Shown here piece by piece: positions 26,153-33,955 of a DNA stretch of 64,000 bases. The DNA is taken from contig NZ_CP085173.1 in NCBI RefSeq assembly GCF_020616555.1, positions 1,364,001-1,428,000 of the forward strand, given 5' to 3'. Source of the DNA: Streptomyces longhuiensis (GTDB lineage: Bacteria > Actinomycetota > Actinomycetes > Streptomycetales > Streptomycetaceae). How positions within the stretch are numbered: the stretch's first letter is position 1; every line of letters starts with the position of its first letter. The translations under genes and the position numbers were made by a program. The notes beneath the pieces are model-generated. The model ran no database searches and had not been told where the DNA came from. It saw nothing but the letters and a program-made list of their open reading frames with translations.

Positions 26153-26434
26153 GGTGTCGGTGCCGGGGTCCTGTGTGTCAGGGGGCGGTGTGGCGGGGTC
26201 CTGCACGTCGGGGGTCGCATGTGGCGGGGTCCTGCGCGTCGGGGGCAGTGCACGCCGGGAGTCCTGCACCTCGGTGGTCTCGTGCCTCGTGAGTCCCGTA
26301 CGTCGGGGGTCGTGTGCGTCGGGACTCCTACACGTCGAGACTCCTGCACATCGGCGCTCTTGTGCCTCCTGAGTCCCGTACGCCGGGGTCCGGTGCGCGA
26401 GAGTCCCGTACCCCCGGGTCCCGTTCCCCTGCTG
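26153..26434. repeat. Degenerate 16-base minisatellite
   Basis: About 17 tandem units of 14-16 bases fill most of the gap before lacI. Their rough consensus is GTCCTGCACGTCGGGG; conserved GTCC or CTCC starts recur at spacings of 15-16 or 30-32 bases. One strand is G-rich. The unit length is not a multiple of 3, and no frame across it looks like a gene. The rest of the 494-base gap holds only operator copy 5 and the SD of lacI. Confidence 0.8.
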
Positions 26435-26491
26435 GTCCGGCTGCCGGTGACGGGTGAATCCGTTCCCCTTGCCACCTTTCACCATGCGGAC

Positions 26492-26505
26492 GTATAACGT
26501 TGCAA
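26492..26505. promoter_or_regulatory. LacI-type operator copy 5 (autoregulatory)
   Basis: GTATAACGTTGCAA lies 96 bases before the lacI start, which suggests that the regulator controls its own gene. Confidence 0.7.
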
Positions 26506-26600
26506 GCCCGGCTCCAGAGCCTTTGCGCCGGGGCCATGGCTCCGGCGCCGTGCGGGCACGCACCGGTCCCGGCGCCCGGCAGGCCACCGGAAGGAATCTT

Positions 26601-27629
26601 GTGCGGGTCAGCCTCAAGGACGTCGCCGCGCGTGCGGGCGTGTCGATCAAGACCGTCTCGAATGTGGTGAACAACTACCAGCACGTCACCCCCGCGATGC
26701 GCGAGCGGGTGCAGCAGGCCATCGACGAGCTCGGCTACCGGCCCAACCTCACCGCGCGGCACCTGCGTCAGGGGCGGACGGGCATCATCGCCCTCGCCCT
26801 GCCCGAGCTGGGCAACCCGTACTTCGCCGAGCTCGCGGCCGCGGTGATCGACGCCGCCGCCGTGCACGACTACATCGTGCTCCTGGACCACACGGGCGGC
26901 CGGCGCGAGCAGGAGGTCCTGGTCAGCCAGGGATTCCGCGCCCGCGTCATCGACGGCCTGATCCTCAGCCCCATCGAGCTGGAGGCGGAGGACCTCCGTG
27001 AGCGCACGGAGAACGTGCCTCTGGTCCTGCTCGGCGAGCGCCACTACGACCTGCCCTACGACCACATCGCGGTGGACAACGTCGCAGCGGCCCGTACCGC
27101 GGTCCGCCATCTCATCGATCTGGGGCGCCGCGAGGTGGCGTTCATCGGCGCCCGCCGCGGCCAGAGCCAACCCGCCCACCTGCGTCTTCAGGGGTGGCGC
27201 GAGGAGCTTCTCTCGGCGGGCCTGTCGGTGGACGACGGGCTGATCGCGACGACCGAGGGGTGGGGGCACGCGGACGGCGCGGCGGCGATGACCCGGATCC
27301 TGGAGACCGGGCGCCGGCCCGACGCCGTGTTCGCGTACAACGACCCCATCGCCATCGGGGCGATGCGGGTGCTGTCGGAGCGCGGCATGCGCGTGCCCGA
27401 GGACGTCGCCGTGGTCGGCTTCGACGACGTCGTCGAGGGGCACTTCGGGGCGGTCACGCTCACCTCCGTGTCGCCGGACAAGGAGGCCATCGCGCGGATG
27501 GCGGTGGAGTCGGTCCTCGCCCGGCTCAGCGGCCAGGCGCCCGAACCCCGCCGCGTCTGGGCGGACTACCGGCTCATCGCGCGCGAGAGCACGCTGGGGC
27601 GCAGCACGCAGGCCGGGCGGAGCACGTAG
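26601..27629 (+). CDS. LacI-family regulator of the glycan locus
   Basis: This 342-residue protein starts at GTG behind AAGGAA. The HTH is at residues 4-23 (SLKDVAARAGVSIKTVSNVV) and the hinge helix at YRPNLTARHLRQ, which in this family inserts into the central CG of a palindrome. A periplasmic-binding-like sugar-sensing domain follows (GIIALALPELGNPYFAEL; VVGFDDVVEGHFGAVTLTSV). It sits in the middle of the sugar locus, and seven CG-centred 14-base palindromes lie upstream of its neighbours and itself. It is therefore the likely repressor of all of them, released by a sugar from the importer. The effector is unknown. Confidence 0.92.
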   Translation: MRVSLKDVAARAGVSIKTVSNVVNNYQHVTPAMRERVQQAIDELGYRPNLTARHLRQGRTGIIALALPELGNPYFAELAAAVIDAAAVHDYIVLLDHTGGRREQEVLVSQGFRARVIDGLILSPIELEAEDLRERTENVPLVLLGERHYDLPYDHIAVDNVAAARTAVRHLIDLGRREVAFIGARRGQSQPAHLRLQGWREELLSAGLSVDDGLIATTEGWGHADGAAAMTRILETGRRPDAVFAYNDPIAIGAMRVLSERGMRVPEDVAVVGFDDVVEGHFGAVTLTSVSPDKEAIARMAVESVLARLSGQAPEPRRVWADYRLIARESTLGRSTQAGRST

Positions 27630-27756
27630 GCCGGGCGGCGGGACCGCGTGCCCGTGCCGGCCGGTAAAGGGACTTCCCGCCGAAATCCCCGACCGGGCAG
27701 CCGCCCGATGACCGCCGGATATCCGAAAGACCTGAGCAGATACCTGTACCGGCTCC

Positions 27757-27770
27757 TTACAACGTTGTAA
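27757..27770. promoter_or_regulatory. LacI-type operator copy 6 (perfect palindrome)
   Basis: TTACAACGTTGTAA is perfectly symmetric over 14 bases and lies 106 bases before the epimerase ATG. Confidence 0.8.
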
Positions 27771-27876
27771 TGTCCAGGCATCCGCAGCTGCCGGTCTCCG
27801 GCTCCGTCCGCGCCCCGTCGGCATCGCCCGCGTCCGGCGCCGGACAGAGCCCGGCCCTCACCCCCGCGAGGAGCCC

Positions 27877-28995
27877 ATGTCCTTCGCCGCCCCTTTCCCG
27901 GCACCCTTCGGTGCCACCCCCTCGGGCCTCCCGGTCGAGCGCTGGACTCTGCGCAGCGCGAGCGGAGTTGAGGCCGCCGTGCTGACGTACGGCGCCGTAC
28001 TGCACTCCCTGCGTGTCCCCGGCCCCGAACGCCGGCCGCCCGCCGAGGTCGTCCTGAGCCTCCCGGACGTGAAGCACTACGCCACCCACGGCGCGTATCT
28101 CGGCGCCGTGGTGGGGCGGTTCGCCAACCGCATCGCCGCGGGCACGTTCACCCTCGACGGAACGCGGCACCGCATCCCCGGCAACGACCGGGGCAACTCG
28201 CTGCACGGCGGAGCCGACGGGTTCGACCGCCGATTGTGGCGTGCCGAGCCGTGCGAACGGCCCGACGGCGCCGCGAGTGTGCGGCTGAGCCTGGACAGTC
28301 CGCACGGCGACCAGGGCTTTCCCGGTTCGCTCCAGGTGTCCGTCACCTACACCCTCGCGTCCGACGGATCCCTGACGCTCGACTACCACGCCGTCACCGA
28401 CCGCCCCACGCCCGTCAATCTGACGCACCACGCCTACTTCAACCTCTCCGGCAACCCGGACCGAGGGGTGCTCGACCACCTGCTGACCGTGGACGCCGCC
28501 GCGTATCTGCCCATCGACGAGACGGGCCTCCCGCTCCCCGGAGCGCCCGCACCGGTGGCCGGTTCGCCGTTCGACTTCACCCGGGCACGACGGATCGGCG
28601 CGCGGATCACCGAGCCCGACGAGCAGTTGGCGCGCGCCGGCGGCTACGACCACTGCTGGGTGCTCGACGACCACGACCGTTCGCCCGGCTTCGGAGACAG
28701 GGAGTTGAGCCTGCGCCGCGCGGCCCGCCTGGAGGACCCCGGCAGCGGGCGCGTGCTCGAAGTGCACACCAGCGAGCCGGGGCTCCAGGTCTACGCCGGA
28801 CAGCAACTCGACGGCACGTTCGGCGACTTGCTGGGGCGCAGGCTGGGCGCCCACTCGGGCCTGTGCCTGGAGACGCAGCACTTCCCCGACTCCCCGAACC
28901 GTCCCGACTATCCGAGCACCGTCCTGCGCCCGGACCGGGCCCTGCGCAGCCGGACCGTGCTCGGCTTTCCGCACCTCACAGCGGTCGCACGTTGA
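27877..28995 (+). CDS. galM: Aldose 1-epimerase (GalM-like)
   Basis: This 372-residue protein has the mutarotase layout. It contains GAYLGAVVGRFANRIAAGTF and NSLHGGADGFDRRLW near residue 110, the catalytic His in NLTHHAYFNLSG near 185, and a C-terminal CLETQHFPDSPN with the catalytic Glu. It interconverts alpha and beta anomers of aldoses in the cytoplasm. GAGGAG precedes the ATG by 3 bases. Placed between the LacI gene and the importer, under a perfect operator, it probably handles the sugar that the importer brings in. No signal peptide is seen. Confidence 0.92.
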   Translation: MSFAAPFPAPFGATPSGLPVERWTLRSASGVEAAVLTYGAVLHSLRVPGPERRPPAEVVLSLPDVKHYATHGAYLGAVVGRFANRIAAGTFTLDGTRHRIPGNDRGNSLHGGADGFDRRLWRAEPCERPDGAASVRLSLDSPHGDQGFPGSLQVSVTYTLASDGSLTLDYHAVTDRPTPVNLTHHAYFNLSGNPDRGVLDHLLTVDAAAYLPIDETGLPLPGAPAPVAGSPFDFTRARRIGARITEPDEQLARAGGYDHCWVLDDHDRSPGFGDRELSLRRAARLEDPGSGRVLEVHTSEPGLQVYAGQQLDGTFGDLLGRRLGAHSGLCLETQHFPDSPNRPDYPSTVLRPDRALRSRTVLGFPHLTAVAR

Positions 28996-29061
28996 CCACG
29001 GTCGGACGGCCCGCCCGAATCACAGGGCGGTCACGTCCCGCACAAAGGCTTTACACCCTCC

Positions 29062-29075
29062 TTTCAACGATGTAA
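29062..29075. promoter_or_regulatory. LacI-type operator copy 7
   Basis: TTTCAACGATGTAA lies 111 bases before the start of the substrate-binding protein gene, which heads the importer operon. Confidence 0.65.
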
Positions 29076-29186
29076 AAACTCCTGCGGGCGGACCAGTCGA
29101 GGCTCTCGCCTCGTCGAGCCGCATACGCGCCGCCCGCGCTGCTCCTGCCAACCCTCCGTCGCCGCGCCACCCGGATCGGGGTCACC

Positions 29187-30284
29187 ATGAAGCACTTCAC
29201 CCACCGCCGTCACCTCACCGCCCGCCCTGTGATCGTGGCCCTGGCCGCCGCCATGGCCCTCACCGCCTCCGGCTGCGCCAAGTCCGAGGACGACGCCGCG
29301 AACAAGTCCGACTCCTCCGCGTCCGCCGCCGACGCGGGCCAGAAGGTCGTCACGCCGAAGCCCGGCAGCAAGGGCTGCACGATCGACGCGTACGGCGGGA
29401 AGAAGCTCGACCTCAAGAACGCCACGGTCGGCTTCTCGCAGTCCGAGAAGGAGGCCAACCCCTTCCGGATCGCGGAGACGGCCTCGATCAAGGCCGAGGC
29501 GAGCAAGCGCGGCCTGAAGCTGCTCACCGCCAACGCCCAGTCGCAGTTCTCCAAGCAGATCAGCGATGTGCAGGACCTTCTCGCCAAGGGCGCCGACCTG
29601 CTGGTGATCGCCCCGCTCAACTCGGACGGCTGGGAGCCGGTGTTGAAGGCCGCCGCGGCCAAGAAGGTGCCGATCGTCACCATCGACCGCAAGATCAACG
29701 CCACGGCGTGCAAGGACTACGTCAGCTTCATCGCGTCGGACTTCGTCGACCAGGGCAAGCGCGCCGCCGACCAGATGATCGAGGCGACCGGCGGCAAGGG
29801 CGAGGTCGCGATCCTGCTCGGCGCCGCGGGCAACAACGTCACCACCGAGCGCACCAAGGGCTTCAAGGACCGCATCAAGGAGAAGGCCCCGGACCTCAAG
29901 GTCGTCTTCCAGCAGACCGGCGACTTCGCCCGCGAGAAGGGCCAGCAGGTCACCGAGCAGCTGATCCAGTCGAAGCCCGGCATCAAGGGGATCTACGCCG
30001 AGAACGACGAGATGGGCCTCGGCGCGGTCGCCGCGCTCAAGGGCGCCGGCAAGAAGGCCGGTGACGTGAAGATCGTGACGGTCGACGGAACGCGCAACGC
30101 GGTCCAGGGCATCGTCGACGGCTGGATCAGCGGTGTCATCGAGTCCAACCCGCGCTTCGGCCCGCTCGCCTTCCAGACCCTCGACACGTTCACCCAGGGC
30201 AAGGAAGTCCCCCAGGACGTCATCATCCAGGACGGGGCCTACGACGCGAAGAACGCCAAGTCGGACATCGGCAAGGCCTTCTGA
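29187..30284 (+). CDS. Sugar ABC transporter substrate-binding lipoprotein
   Basis: This 365-residue protein has an N-terminal lipoprotein signal with lipobox TASGC (Cys30). A periplasmic-binding type 1 fold follows (GFSQSEKEANPFRIAETASI; LLVIAPLNSDGWEPVLKAAA; GIKGIYAENDEMGLGAVAAL). The best family resemblance is to galactofuranose/ribose-type binding proteins such as YtfQ. It heads the importer operon under operator copy 7; a hairpin separates it from the ATPase gene, as is common when the binding protein is made in excess. The ligand is not proven, and a furanose is the inference from family and neighbours. Confidence 0.92.
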   Translation: MKHFTHRRHLTARPVIVALAAAMALTASGCAKSEDDAANKSDSSASAADAGQKVVTPKPGSKGCTIDAYGGKKLDLKNATVGFSQSEKEANPFRIAETASIKAEASKRGLKLLTANAQSQFSKQISDVQDLLAKGADLLVIAPLNSDGWEPVLKAAAAKKVPIVTIDRKINATACKDYVSFIASDFVDQGKRAADQMIEATGGKGEVAILLGAAGNNVTTERTKGFKDRIKEKAPDLKVVFQQTGDFAREKGQQVTEQLIQSKPGIKGIYAENDEMGLGAVAALKGAGKKAGDVKIVTVDGTRNAVQGIVDGWISGVIESNPRFGPLAFQTLDTFTQGKEVPQDVIIQDGAYDAKNAKSDIGKAF

Positions 30285-30297
30285 CGCAGTTTCAGGC

Positions 30298-30334
30298 GGG
30301 CGGAGGGTGGGCCCGAACCGGCCCACCCCCGCCC
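30298..30334 (+). terminator. Hairpin between binding-protein and ATPase genes
   Basis: Arms of about 15 bases (GGGCGGAGGGTGGGCC against GGCCCACCCCCGCCC, one bulge) enclose a 6-base loop. It probably attenuates transcription or protects the upstream mRNA end, since the operon continues. Confidence 0.55.
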
Positions 30335-30385
30335 CTGATCCACTCCCCTCCCCTGCCCTAGCCCTCACCCACCCTGGAGGCACAG

Positions 30386-31945
30386 GTGGCTCCCTCCGCC
30401 GAAGTCCTCACCGTCCGCGGACTCAGCAAGTCGTTCCCCGGTGTCCGGGCCCTGGACGATGTGGACCTCGCGCTGCACGCCGGTGAGGTCCACGCCCTGA
30501 TCGGCGAGAACGGCGCCGGCAAGTCGACGCTCATCAAGGTGCTCACCGGTGTGTACCGGCCCGACGCGGGAGACATCACCTTCCAGGGCCGCCCGGTCTC
30601 CTTCGCCACGCCGCTGGAGGCCCAGCACGCGGGCATCTCCACGATCTACCAAGAGGTCAACCTCATCCCGCTGTTGAGCGTGGCCCGCAACCTCTTCCTG
30701 GGGCGCGAGCCGCGCAACCGGTTCGGGCTGCTCGACTTCGGCCGCATGCACCGCGAGGCCGAGGAGACGCTGCGCGCGTACGGGGTGCGGGTGGACGTGC
30801 GGCAGCCGCTGCGGACGCTGGGCGTCGGCGCCCAGCAGATGGTGGCCCTGGCCCGGGCCGTCGCCACCGACGCGCGTGTCGTCATCATGGACGAGCCGAC
30901 CTCCTCCCTCGAACCGCGTGAGGTGGAGACCCTGTTCGAGGTGATCCGCCGGCTGCGCGCAGACGGGATCGCCGTCATCTACGTCAGCCACCGGCTCGAC
31001 GAGCTGTACGCGATGTGCGACACGGTGACGGTGCTGCGGGACGGCTGCCGCGTGCACACCGGACCGCTCGCCGATCTGGACCGTCTCACCCTGGTGTCCA
31101 CGATGCTGGGGCGTGACCTGGGCGAGGTCCGCAGTGAGGGCCTGACCAAGTTCACCGGCGACCACCATGCCGCCGACTCCGAACCCGTTCTCAGCGCACG
31201 GGATCTGACAGTTCCTCACAAGCTGCACGGGGTCTCGCTGGACATCCGTCCCGGCGAGGTCGTCGGTCTGGGCGGGCTGCTGGGTTCGGGGCGCACGGAG
31301 ACCGCGAAGGCGATCTCCGGCGCGCTGGCGTCGAAGGCGGGCAGCGTCACGGTGGCCGGTGTCCCGCTGCGCGCGGGATCCACGCCCGCCGCCATCCGCG
31401 CCGGCATCAGCCTGCTGCCCGAGGACCGCAAGAGCGAGGGCATCGTCCCCGGGCTCTCCGTGCGCGAGAACATCGCGCTGGCCGCGCTGCCGAGGCTCTC
31501 CCGCTTCGGTCTGGTCTCCGAGGCCCAGGTCGACAAGATCGTGGACACCTTCGTCAAGAGGCTCCGTATCAAGGCCTCCTCGCCGCACCAGAAGGTCGGC
31601 GAGCTGTCCGGAGGCAACCAGCAGAAGGTGCTCCTGGCCCGCTGGCTGGCCATGAACCCCAAGGTGCTGCTCCTGGACGAGCCCACGCGCGGTATCGACG
31701 TGGGCGCCAAGGCCGAGGTGCAGAAGCTGGTCGACGAACTGGCCGAGGACGGCCTCGGTGTCCTGCTCATCTCCTCCGACCTGGAGGAACTCATCGAAGG
31801 GTCCGACCGCGTGGTCGTGCTGAAGGACGGCGCGGTCGTCGGCGAACTGACCGGCGACGACGTCACGGAGGACAAGCTGATGCAGACCATCGCGGCGGGC
31901 AGCCCCGCCCCCGATGCCGCCAGGGAGGTGACCCGCCATGGCTGA
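30386..31945 (+). CDS. Sugar ABC transporter ATP-binding protein, two ABC domains
   Basis: This 519-residue protein has the RbsA/MglA/YtfR layout, with two ABC domains in one chain. Domain 1 has Walker A GENGAGKST and Walker B IMDEPTSS with a weak signature (VGAQQM). Domain 2 has a degenerate Walker A (GLLGSGRTE), a clear signature LSGGNQQKV and Walker B LLDEPTRGID. This asymmetry is normal for the family. GTG start behind GGAGG. The downstream permease gene overlaps it by 8 bases. Confidence 0.95.
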   Translation: MAPSAEVLTVRGLSKSFPGVRALDDVDLALHAGEVHALIGENGAGKSTLIKVLTGVYRPDAGDITFQGRPVSFATPLEAQHAGISTIYQEVNLIPLLSVARNLFLGREPRNRFGLLDFGRMHREAEETLRAYGVRVDVRQPLRTLGVGAQQMVALARAVATDARVVIMDEPTSSLEPREVETLFEVIRRLRADGIAVIYVSHRLDELYAMCDTVTVLRDGCRVHTGPLADLDRLTLVSTMLGRDLGEVRSEGLTKFTGDHHAADSEPVLSARDLTVPHKLHGVSLDIRPGEVVGLGGLLGSGRTETAKAISGALASKAGSVTVAGVPLRAGSTPAAIRAGISLLPEDRKSEGIVPGLSVRENIALAALPRLSRFGLVSEAQVDKIVDTFVKRLRIKASSPHQKVGELSGGNQQKVLLARWLAMNPKVLLLDEPTRGIDVGAKAEVQKLVDELAEDGLGVLLISSDLEELIEGSDRVVVLKDGAVVGELTGDDVTEDKLMQTIAAGSPAPDAAREVTRHG

Positions 31946-32900
31946 GGCCGCGATACGGCCGGCCGGCCTCGACCGCGCCCGCGTCCTGCAGTGGATGCAG
32001 ACGTACGGCGTGTACGCGGGCGTGGCCGTGCTGCTCGTCGTCAATGTCGCCGTCACCCCGCACTTCCTGTCCGCCGAGAACTTCCGGACGCAGGCCGTGC
32101 AGGTCGCGCCCGTGATCATCGTCGCGCTCGGCATGGCCCTGGCCATCGGCACCGAGGGCATCGACCTGTCCGTGGGCGCCGTCATGGCGCTCGCGGCCTC
32201 GGTCACGGCCCTCTATCTGGGGTACGGGCTCGTGCCGGCCCTGCTCACGGTGGCCGTGTTCGCCGCCGTGGTGGGCCTGGCCAACGGGGCGCTGGTCGCC
32301 TGGGTCGGCGTCCAGCCGATCGTGGCCACGCTCGCCCTCATGGTCGGCGGCCGCGGCATCGCCCTGGTGCTGCTGCCACAGCTCAAGGACCTGCACAACC
32401 CGGCGCTCGCGTCGCTCGGTTCTGGTGACGTCCTCGGCATCCCGTACCTCATCGTCATCGCCGCCGCGCTCGCGCTGCTGGTGGCCTTCGTCATCCGGCG
32501 CACCACCTTCGGGCGGCAGTTGCTCGCCATCGGCGACAACCGGGCGGCGGCGAAGCTCGCGGGGCTGCCGGTGCGCCGGGTCCTGATGCTCGTCTACGTG
32601 GCGTGCGCGCTCCTCGCCGCCGTCGCGGGTGTGCTCGCGACCGCGCGGCTCCAGGCCAGCGATCCCACGTCGCTGGGCAATCTGATGGAGCTGTCCGCGA
32701 TCACCGCGGTGGTGGTCGGCGGCACCCCCCTGAGCGGCGGCAGGGTCAACATCGCCGGAACGGTGGCGGGCGCCGTCCTCATCCAGCTGCTCACCGCCAC
32801 CCTCATCAAGCACGATCTGCCGCCTTCGTGGACGCAGATCGCGCAGGCCATCGTGATCGTGCTGGCGGTGTACGCGGCGCGCGGACGGGGGAAGCGATGA
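31938..32900 (+). CDS. Sugar ABC transporter permease 1
   Basis: This 320-residue membrane protein has about 9 hydrophobic segments and belongs to the branched-chain/sugar permease family (TEGIDLSVGAVMALAASVTA; VVVGGTPLSGGRVNIAGTVA is the typical cytoplasmic-loop region). It corresponds in position to YtfT. GGAGG precedes its ATG, and its stop overlaps the next ATG as ATGA, so the two permeases are made together and probably form a heterodimer. Confidence 0.94.
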   Translation: MAEAAIRPAGLDRARVLQWMQTYGVYAGVAVLLVVNVAVTPHFLSAENFRTQAVQVAPVIIVALGMALAIGTEGIDLSVGAVMALAASVTALYLGYGLVPALLTVAVFAAVVGLANGALVAWVGVQPIVATLALMVGGRGIALVLLPQLKDLHNPALASLGSGDVLGIPYLIVIAAALALLVAFVIRRTTFGRQLLAIGDNRAAAKLAGLPVRRVLMLVYVACALLAAVAGVLATARLQASDPTSLGNLMELSAITAVVVGGTPLSGGRVNIAGTVAGAVLIQLLTATLIKHDLPPSWTQIAQAIVIVLAVYAARGRGKR

Positions 32901-33937
32901 CGGCGACCAGGACGGAGACGGAAGAGGCCGTGGCCCGTACGGAGAAGGAACTCCTCGACGCGGCCGATCCCGTGGGCAGCAGTCGCTCCGAGCGGCTGAG
33001 CGCGCTGGTCCAGCAGCACGGCGCGCTGGCGGTCCTCGTGATCGTGTCGGCGGTGGCGTCACTGAGCTTCGACTCGTTCGCCACCGGGGACAACTTGTCC
33101 AACATGGCGACGAGTTCGGCGTTCCTGGCGGTCGTCGCGCTCGGCATGACCTTCGTCATCATCACCGGCGGCATCGACCTGTCCGTCGGCTCCCTCTTTG
33201 CTCTGGGCGGCGTTCTGGCCGCGTGGGGTTCGCAGTACGGCACCTTGGTGGCGCTCCTGCTGCCGATGGCGGTCTGTGGTCTCATCGGTGTGGTCAACGG
33301 CCTGCTGATCGCCCGCTCGCGGCTCGCTCCCTTCATCGTCACGCTGGCCGCGATGCTGGGCGCGCGCGGCCTGATGCTGTCCCTCACCGACGAGGGCGCC
33401 GACACCTATCTCGTCGCCAAGGGCTCGTTCCTCGCGGAGCTCGGCCAGGGCACGACCCTCGGCCTCGGCAACCCCGTGTGGATCACCCTGGTCCTGTTCG
33501 TGGCGGGCGCGGTGGTCCTTCGCCGCAGCCGCTTCGGCCAGCATGTCTACGCGGTCGGCGGCAACGAGGACGCGGCCGCTCTCATGGGTGCTCCCGTGGC
33601 CCGCACCAAGATCATCGTCTATACGCTGTCCGGCGTCCTCGCGGGCCTGGCCGGCGCGCTCAACGCCGCCTGGCTGGCCTCCGGCGTCACGATTCTCGGC
33701 AACGGCATGGAACTGGAGGCCATATCCGCGGTCGTCATCGGCGGCACGCTGCTGACCGGCGGCCTCGGCTATGTCAGCGGCTCCCTGGTGGGCGTACTGC
33801 TCCTGAAGGTCATCCAGAACGTCATCAACCAGATCGGCTCCCTCGACTCCTCCTACCAGCAGGTCGTCAGCGGCGCGTTCCTGGCGGTCGTGGTCATCGC
33901 GCAGACGTGGCTCGGCCGCAGGCGGCAGTTGCTGTGA
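32897..33937 (+). CDS. Sugar ABC transporter permease 2
   Basis: This 346-residue permease is of the same family as its partner (ITGGIDLSVGSLFALGGVLA; VVIGGTLLTGGLGYVSGSLV). A charged 40-residue cytoplasmic N-terminus precedes the first membrane segment. It corresponds in position to YjfF. Two distinct permeases with one double ATPase is the arrangement of the E. coli galactofuranose importer, so an analogous furanose or pentose substrate is plausible here. It is the last gene of the operon and ends 18 bases before the convergent phosphatase gene. Confidence 0.94.
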   Translation: MTATRTETEEAVARTEKELLDAADPVGSSRSERLSALVQQHGALAVLVIVSAVASLSFDSFATGDNLSNMATSSAFLAVVALGMTFVIITGGIDLSVGSLFALGGVLAAWGSQYGTLVALLLPMAVCGLIGVVNGLLIARSRLAPFIVTLAAMLGARGLMLSLTDEGADTYLVAKGSFLAELGQGTTLGLGNPVWITLVLFVAGAVVLRRSRFGQHVYAVGGNEDAAALMGAPVARTKIIVYTLSGVLAGLAGALNAAWLASGVTILGNGMELEAISAVVIGGTLLTGGLGYVSGSLVGVLLLKVIQNVINQIGSLDSSYQQVVSGAFLAVVVIAQTWLGRRRQLL

Positions 33938-33955
33938 CCGCTGGGCACCGTGCCC

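Noticed and set aside
26153..26434. CRISPR-like array
   Set aside because: Units are 14-16 bases, contiguous and without spacers, and no cas gene is in the window.
24145..26475. Long minus-strand open frame of about 776 codons opposite the GH127 gene
   Set aside because: It is antisense to a well-supported gene and runs through the minisatellite; its composition is Arg/Val/Gly-rich as in shadow frames.
18900..29100. tRNA or riboswitch in the long gaps of the glycan locus
   Set aside because: No cloverleaf T-loop sequence or conserved riboswitch core was seen; the gaps are explained by operators, hairpins and SD sites.
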